38,727 bases of DNA from Methanomicrobiales archaeon (GTDB lineage Archaea; Halobacteriota; Methanomicrobia; Methanomicrobiales; Methanospirillaceae): positions 1 through 38,727 of the forward strand of contig JANXYM010000029.1 of the NCBI GenBank assembly GCA_025350045.1, written 5' to 3'. The notes under the pieces were generated by a model. That model saw only the letters and a program-made list of their open reading frames with translations. It searched no databases and was not told where the DNA came from. Of the stretch, positions 34,474-38,727 are shown piece by piece. How positions within the stretch are numbered: position 1 is the stretch's first letter; the number at the start of each line of letters is the position of its first letter. The translations under genes and the position numbers were made by a program.

Positions 34474-35248
34474 TCTCTAACGGGGAGGGTATAGTAAAAC
34501 GGGTATTTTCCATTACCCGCATTGCAAGGCTGCGATAACATTCAGCCTGTGCAGAGGCAGGTTCGTACTCTATGACCGTCTTCCGGTTGAGTTCCGCCAG
34601 CTGTACGACCCTGTCCCGGGGAATGTACTGGATAAGCGAGCTGTTCACCCGCTTTGCAAATTCCGCCACCAGCTCTTCTTCATTGGGCTGGTTCCTGGCA
34701 TTGCAGATCACCCCGGCCAGACGGCAGGTACTCTTGGTTCTCGAAGACAGGCGTTGAATCGCTTTGCAGATGTTGTTCGCTGCATACAAAGACATCAGTT
34801 CGCCTGAGGTGACAAGGTATACATCCTGCGCATATCCCTCGCGCATCGGCATGGCAAATCCCCCGCAGACGACGTCGCCGAGCACATCGTATACAATGAC
34901 ATCACCTTTTAATGCTCCAAACTTCTCGAGCAGCTGGAACGTGGCGATGATCCCCCGCCCGGCACAGCCTACACCGGGTTCCGGTCCTCCCGCTTCAACG
35001 CAGCGGACACCGTTAAACCCGGTGAACTCAATCTCCGACAGGGTAATGGGTGCTTCTCCCCGGACCCGGACAAGATCCATGACGGTGGGGATAAAGTTCC
35101 CGTGCATCAGCATCCGGGTGCTGTCCCGTTTGGGATCGCATCCGATCTGCAGGACGTCAAGCCCCATACCGGAGAGGGCAGCGGAGAGATTGGCAGAGGT
35201 GGTGGACTTCCCGATACCCCCCTTGCCGTACAGGGCGATCTGTTTCAT
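34436..35248 (-). CDS. Nitrogenase-like Fe protein (NifH/CfbC-like)
   Basis: Dimeric ATP-driven reductase feeding electrons to the D/K pair. From the ATG at 35248 (270 aa): P-loop GKGGIGKST at 8-16, switch DPKRDSTR (38-45), 4Fe-4S ligands Cys95 (GVGCAGRG) and Cys128 ([13 protein letters not shown]), and late [21 protein letters not shown]. It resembles group IV proteins such as CfbC of F430 synthesis, but CfbC works with one homodimeric CfbD, whereas two different component 1 subunits follow here. A seven-residue longer start (35269) is possible. First gene of a three-gene overlapping operon. Confidence 0.92.
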   Translation of the reverse strand: MKQIALYGKGGIGKSTTSANLSAALSGMGLDVLQIGCDPKRDSTRMLMHGNFIPTVMDLVRVRGEAPITLSEIEFTGFNGVRCVEAGGPEPGVGCAGRGIIATFQLLEKFGALKGDVIVYDVLGDVVCGGFAMPMREGYAQDVYLVTSGELMSLYAANNICKAIQRLSSRTKSTCRLAGVICNARNQPNEEELVAEFAKRVNSSLIQYIPRDRVVQLAELNRKTVIEYEPASAQAECYRSLAMRVMENTRFTIPSPLEIDELEALAYSYI

Positions 35249-35264
35249 TACCGTACTATGGAGT

Positions 35265-35360
35265 GGCAATTTATATTAGATCTCCTGATGTTAACAAAAG
35301 TTAAAATAATATTGATAGAAACTTTATAGAATTATCTCAATTTTTGTTTATCTTTAACAA
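35265..35360 (-). promoter_or_regulatory. Control region of the nitrogenase-like operon
   Basis: A/T-rich. The minus strand holds CTAATATAAATTG (about 35266-35279) and TTCTATAAAG (about 35322-35331), both TATA-like. Two inverted repeats are seen: TTAAC-AAAA-GTTAA (35291-35304) and TTGTT-N7-AACAA (35344-35360). They could be repressor sites. No GGAA-N6-TTCC NrpR-type site is obvious. Confidence 0.4.
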
Positions 35361-36011
35361 GTAGATTTGCCTTTATTTCCGCGGGTGAATTCGTGGGGCC
35401 GCATACATTCCACCATCAACAGGACGATATGCCATCAGAAAGCCAATGGCGGGCTCGTTATCGTGCTTCCCTGCCCGGTGAATGGGTGCAGGTAACGTGA
35501 ACGCCTGACGAGGTCGTTCCCTGCGTGCGTGCATGGGATGGGGTTGTTTCTATGTGCCGAATCGCTTTATCGCGCGTTCCCTCGTCCAGAATTGCAAATA
35601 GGGGGTGTGCTGAACCCTCTGGCAAGCAGACAATTGTCTGCTTTTTTGATATTCCGTCAGATTCGAGGGTATCAAGCAGATCAATATATTTGTTGATTTC
35701 GCTTCTCATCCGTGGGTAGTTGACTTGTTTAAAATGCGGTCACGCTGAAAATGCAGATGTTAATGCTGCTAAAAATATACTCGGATTGGGGCTACAATCC
35801 GTTGCCAGTACTCTATCAACATTACCCGCATAGATGCCTGCGAATTTATTCGCGGGAGTGGTCACATGAACGCGATGCTCTGGTTAAAAAACAATCAGAA
35901 GAACGATGAGTGACACCCCGCTGCGAATACAGAGCCTCACCAATGCCCCTAAAATTGACAATCTCTTGTTTGATGGGGGAATATACCCACACAATGAAAA
36001 AAAGGGCTGTT
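35361..36011. other. Gene-poor stretch at the probable provirus edge
   Basis: It holds one candidate small ORF (35458-35709, minus) and two hairpins: the 20-nt palindrome AAGCAGACAATTGTCTGCTT at 35624-35643 followed by T, and GCGAAT-TT-ATTCGC at 35840-35853. No integrase, tRNA or clear attachment repeat is seen. Confidence 0.4.
35458..35709 (-). CDS. Possible small protein of 83 aa
   Basis: Reads MRSEINKYIDLLDTLESDG and then SKKQTIVCLPEGSAHPLFAI, with a plausible helix and strand, then drifts into Thr/Ser/His-rich sequence. A perfect 20-nt palindrome followed by T on the plus strand lies inside it, which argues against a real gene. Same direction as the provirus genes. No family recognised. 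Confidence 0.3.
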   Translation of the reverse strand: MRSEINKYIDLLDTLESDGISKKQTIVCLPEGSAHPLFAILDEGTRDKAIRHIETTPSHARTQGTTSSGVHVTCTHSPGREAR

Positions 36012-36185
36012 TTAACTGCCTGCGCTTTCTGCCGTTTCCGGTTTCGCTGGGAGCAACCCGTCTCTTGTGAGCATATACACAACCCGCTTAAGAAGATCCT
36101 GCTGCACCCGTATGATTTCCTCCTGCTCGCGGATCTTCTGCTCCAGCGCTACCAATTCACTTTTTAAAATGGTGATGGGTGGCAT
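36012..36185 (-). CDS. Small coiled-coil protein, provirus region
   Basis: 57 aa from ATG 36185. Residues about 8-40 form a strongly heptad-like helix (LKSELVALEQKIREQEEII, then RVQQDLLKRVVYML). Starts 3 nt after the preceding gene's stop. Role unknown; short coiled-coil proteins are common among virus genes. A longer upstream frame on this strand is a shadow of the next gene. Confidence 0.55.
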   Translation of the reverse strand: MPPITILKSELVALEQKIREQEEIIRVQQDLLKRVVYMLTRDGLLPAKPETAESAGS

Positions 36186-36187
36186 TT

Positions 36188-36751
36188 TCAGATCAGGATC
36201 ACCTGGATTGTTCCCCGGATGTGCTCCCGGCAGTACAGACACACGGGCAGGGAATATCCTGCAACCCCCTGTTCGGTTAACGGCGATCGGGCTGAATATA
36301 TCGTGAACGTCGCATCCAGATCCTGGACTGTCCCCGGCACGGTGGCCCAGTACCACGCCCTCGCGATATCGTAGACTCGCGCTTGCAGGTCGTACACGGG
36401 TTTCCCGCACCGAGGACAGAGGATCAGCAGGTCCGGGGTGAGTGTCTTTATTCGTTGGCCATCGACGGAGATCAACAGCGATCCCTTCCGGACCAGTTCG
36501 CATGCGAGATCCCGGTATTTTTTATCTAGATCAAGTTCATTCTTCCGGTTTGCTTCGTTTTTTGCCGTATTTGCCCGTCCTTCTTTTATTCGCAGTTGTT
36601 CGGCCTCTTCCGTCCGGTAAAATTCCCGCTGCTCCCCTGTGAGATGGCTGCCGTATTTTGCCGTGAACGCTGATTCAACTTTCAACCGGTCCACCTCAAC
36701 CCGGAGAGCGTCGAGGTCGATCGAAGTCTTTTCCTTCTCCGCTGAAAACAT
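36188..36751 (-). CDS. Provirus protein with coiled coil and zinc-ribbon-like Cys
   Basis: 187 aa, not recognised. The N-terminal half (about residues 1-90) is charged and helical (DLDALRVEVDRLKVESAFTAK, EEAEQLRIKEGRAN). The C-terminal half carries CPRCGKPVYDL (about residue 112) and a later VCLYCREH, a pair of CxxC that may bind zinc. Its ATG shares one base with the stop of the upstream gene (TAATG), so they are coupled. Confidence 0.65.
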   Translation of the reverse strand: MFSAEKEKTSIDLDALRVEVDRLKVESAFTAKYGSHLTGEQREFYRTEEAEQLRIKEGRANTAKNEANRKNELDLDKKYRDLACELVRKGSLLISVDGQRIKTLTPDLLILCPRCGKPVYDLQARVYDIARAWYWATVPGTVQDLDATFTIYSARSPLTEQGVAGYSLPVCLYCREHIRGTIQVILI

Positions 36752-37119
36752 TACAGGTTCACCCCCTCGATGGTTCCTTCCCGTCGATTGATCACGATTA
36801 CGGGTTCGCCCGGCCCCTGATTAACGACCACTTCGCCGCTTTCTTCACGGGCCGATTGCCCCCCATACCCCCGCTGCCCTCCCTGCTCCAGTGCTGCAAC
36901 CCGCTGGCCTAACCCGGCTGTAGAACGAACGAGATCCGCCATGAAATCACCAGCCTTTGCTTCAACTTCCCGAACGGTTCGCCCGGTGATGGTCGTCGTC
37001 TGGTTCTGTCCGAGTTGCCGGGTGTTTTCTTTCTGTCCATCTCCTGTGATTCCAAACGAACATGTAAGAGTTCGTATTTTCATTCCTTTCTTTTGCATTT
37101 CGTGTGTTGCGTCTATCAT
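36751..37119 (-). CDS. Provirus hypothetical protein
   Basis: 122 aa. It has an early IRTLTCSFGITGDGQKEN, a central helix GRTVREVEAKAGDFMADLV and a Gly-rich part (EQGGQRGYGGQSAREE), ending with a beta-type EPVIVINRREGTIEGVNL. No family recognised. It overlaps the preceding 61-codon gene by 4 nt and the next by 1 nt. Confidence 0.6.
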   Translation of the reverse strand: MIDATHEMQKKGMKIRTLTCSFGITGDGQKENTRQLGQNQTTTITGRTVREVEAKAGDFMADLVRSTAGLGQRVAALEQGGQRGYGGQSAREESGEVVVNQGPGEPVIVINRREGTIEGVNL

Positions 37120-37301
37120 TTCCCACTCCTGCCCGAGACGTTCACCGTCTGAAAGGGCATTGAATTGTTCAGAATCCTATCAACCGCTGCATCGAGCCGA
37201 TCTTCACTCGGAAGCGGTGCATTTTCAAACACGGCGAAAGTGATAAGGATCTGCCGTATCTCCTGCCGTCGTTCATCTTGTGTTTTGTTCCATTCGGTCA
37301 T
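37116..37301 (-). CDS. Small provirus protein
   Basis: 61 aa from ATG 37301 (MTEWNKTQDERRQEIRQILI); the frame could extend to 37328. Helical, with EDRLDAAVDRILN. It overlaps the downstream gene by 4 nt. Size and position after terminase fit a small virus protein; no family recognised. Confidence 0.55.
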   Translation of the reverse strand: MTEWNKTQDERRQEIRQILITFAVFENAPLPSEDRLDAAVDRILNNSMPFQTVNVSGRSGK

Positions 37302-37395
37302 ATTTCTTAACCTGCATTTTTCTGGCAAGCATAAACGGGCTCAACCGGATCAAGGAACTTGAAGGGGAAACCCCCGGTATCATCGCCCTGTGCAT

Positions 37396-38016
37396 TCACC
37401 GTTTCGACTCCGGGATCCAACACCCGTTTTTTTGAGAGGAGGCCCGAATGTGACCCGGACGCCCGATCCTTTTCTCTCCGTACCACAGGCACAACCCCAC
37501 CGCGGTTATCGTGTCGTCATGCTGACCGGGTGCTGCATTGTATGAGTTTTGCCCCGATGCACTGACCTTTAATTGAAAGTTTTTTAATTCCGTGCGGAAT
37601 GTTTCGACATTCTCACACCCACGAACTACCTTTAACCGGTGCTCTTGGATGACCGTCGTTATCGAAGCAACCATATCCTTTTTCGGCAGGTTGACTTTCC
37701 CGGGCTCGGGGGTGCTGACACAATCACCCCCCGTCAAACAGACCTGAACCGGCTGTAATCCGGCGGCTACGATCATATCACATATAGGCTGCCCCACCCC
37801 CGTTCGGTCTATGATCAGCCTCGGACTCTGGTACTGGAAGAATAATTCTCGTACTGCCTTCACCTGCAGGTCATAACTCATCCCCTTGGGTAACTTCACG
37901 ATCCGCCGGACCCAATACATAGCCGGGTTTCCGTCGTGCGCTACAACCGCAATGATGCTGCTATCTACGCTTTTCCCTACATCCCATCCTAACGAAACTG
38001 TCATATCTTTGAACAC
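37396..38016 (-). CDS. Terminase large subunit, nuclease part
   Basis: RNase H-like nuclease domain that cuts the concatemer during viral DNA packaging. Three acidic positions are visible: SLGWDVGKSVDSSIIAVVA, PRLIIDRTGVGQPICDM and PGQHDDTITAVGL. The frame differs from that of the ATPase part. The GTG at 38016 or the ATG at 38004 can start it, the latter forming an ATGA overlap with the ATPase stop. So this is either a two-polypeptide terminase or a frameshifted gene. 204-206 aa. No gene is seen between 37302 and 37395. Confidence 0.8.
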   Translation of the reverse strand: MFKDMTVSLGWDVGKSVDSSIIAVVAHDGNPAMYWVRRIVKLPKGMSYDLQVKAVRELFFQYQSPRLIIDRTGVGQPICDMIVAAGLQPVQVCLTGGDCVSTPEPGKVNLPKKDMVASITTVIQEHRLKVVRGCENVETFRTELKNFQLKVSASGQNSYNAAPGQHDDTITAVGLCLWYGEKRIGRPGHIRASSQKNGCWIPESKR

Positions 38017-38727
38017 CTGACCGATGCCCGTCCCCCATTCACTGGGGGGACATCACTTGCCGCAATACTGGCAGTAATCCCGCCGTCGTTGTCGCATTCG
38101 CTGAAAACGGCTTCTATCAGGTCCTCACCCCATAGCGCCGCTTCATTCTCTCCAAATTCACAACAGTATTCCTGCCCGTACGTGTGTGCGTCCATGCTAA
38201 GACGTTCGGCTTCAAGGAACGCAGCGGGTATCCTCGGGCATTCTGTTGCCGGTACTACCAACCGTTGCCACTCCTCACTATCCGAGCACGCGATCGTGTA
38301 GAAATGCCCTTGTCTGCCGTTCCCGGTGCTGCACAGAATACACTGCCCTCCGGTGGTGGCAACGAACGGTTTACAAGCTACGAAGGCATCCTCACTTACC
38401 CGGGCCGCTTCATCCTCGATCAGCAAGTCGCATGAGAAGCCCCGGACCGTGTCACTGTTGCCCCCTGGGAGGCTAGTTATACGACTGCCGTTTATGAACT
38501 GCATAATCGTTGTTGAGTCTGTGGTCAGTTCTGGCCGGGGTTTCATGTCGTTTATGAAATCGGTGATCTTCTGCGCGATAAGGACGCTTTGCCTTAACGT
38601 CGGAGAAATAAACACGATGCTGCTTTTGGGGTGATACAAGGCGCGATGTAAGCACTTTACCGCTGACACCGTCGTCTTTCCACACTGCCGGGATACCAAA
38701 ACATGCAGGTTCCGTGATGAACGCAGG
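38001..38727 (-). CDS. Terminase large subunit, ATPase part (incomplete, runs off window)
   Basis: Packaging motor ATPase. Walker A-like SRQCGKTTVSAVKCL, preceded in frame at the edge by RNLHVLV, and Walker B LLIEDEAARVSEDAF (about residues 90-104 of the visible part). ILCSTGNGRQGHFY is the coupling motif and FGENEAALWGEDLIEAVF closes the ATPase. After this it leaves the frame: DNDGGITASIAASDVPPVNG and a short tail to the stop at 38001. The N-terminus lies beyond 38727. A stem-loop, GTCCCCC/GGGGGAC (38030-38051), sits at the join with the nuclease part. Confidence 0.85.
   Translation of the reverse strand, partial: LRSSRNLHVLVSRQCGKTTVSAVKCLHRALYHPKSSIVFISPTLRQSVLIAQKITDFINDMKPRPELTTDSTTIMQFINGSRITSLPGGNSDTVRGFSCDLLIEDEAARVSEDAFVACKPFVATTGGQCILCSTGNGRQGHFYTIACSDSEEWQRLVVPATECPRIPAAFLEAERLSMDAHTYGQEYCCEFGENEAALWGEDLIEAVFSECDNDGGITASIAASDVPPVNGGRASVRCSKI

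Noticed and set aside
34436-35248. Assignment as CfbC (nickel-sirohydrochlorin reductive cyclase)
   Set aside because: Not excluded by the Fe protein alone, but two distinct component 1 genes follow, unlike the single-gene CfbD partner.
35846-36082. 78-aa minus-strand ORF
   Set aside because: Overlaps the start region of the gene-poor stretch and the coiled-coil gene's end, with unlikely composition.
36185-36503. N-terminal extension of the 57-aa coiled-coil gene
   Set aside because: It lies in a second frame of the 187-aa gene and has shadow-like composition; the ATG at 36185 follows that gene's stop by 3 nt.

Overview
The window is archaeal, most likely from a hydrogenotrophic methanogen of the order Methanomicrobiales (Methanoregula-like). 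It carries diphthine synthase, a stand-alone NusA-type KH protein, a short HisE, a RAD55/KaiC-like ATPase, archaeal cis-prenyltransferases, a methanogen-type LeuC/LeuD/LeuB (HacA/HacB/AksF) operon, an AceP/SatP acetate-family carrier and a group IV-like nitrogenase homologue set. Upstream regions contain archaeal TATA-like boxes and T-tract terminators. The order-level assignment is inferred from gene content, not from an alignment. I saw no tRNA, rRNA or CRISPR array.

Left third (1-17150): ordinary chromosomal genes in short, tightly overlapping operons. These are a radical SAM protein with a cis-prenyltransferase (uppS), a catalytically degenerate second cis-prenyltransferase subunit, a DtxR/FeoA fusion with FeoB, a RAD55-like ATPase, dphB with DUF357, a flippase-like membrane protein, a DUF151 nuclease-like protein, hisE with nusA, a SIMPL-domain protein, the leuC-leuD-leuB operon, a DUF429 protein, a decayed lipoprotein gene and a SatP-type acetate carrier.

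Middle (17250-31750): an accessory island. A GC-rich hairpin repeat and a PAS-only sensor precede an ABC importer (permease, ATPase, lipoprotein binding protein) of the SsuABC/TauABC/NrtABC type. Next come four paralogous ANL adenylate-forming enzymes of about 500 aa, a second orphan binding protein, the remnant of a third binding protein, the 3' remnant of a fifth ligase, a free-standing carrier-protein/thioesterase didomain and a Sfp-type phosphopantetheinyl transferase overlapping it. Together this looks like a dissociated (A) x4 + (PCP-TE) + PPTase assembly line without a condensation domain. It is the strongest candidate here for an undescribed system.

Right (31750-35270): a nitrogenase-like NifH/NifD/NifK set with cascading gene overlaps. 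It keeps the Fe-protein cysteines and all six P-cluster-type cysteines, but the D/K subunits are very short. A small unknown protein follows downstream.

Far right (35270-38727): an intergenic or boundary segment, then leftward genes of an integrated provirus, ending in a terminase whose ATPase and nuclease domains lie in different frames and which runs off the window edge.
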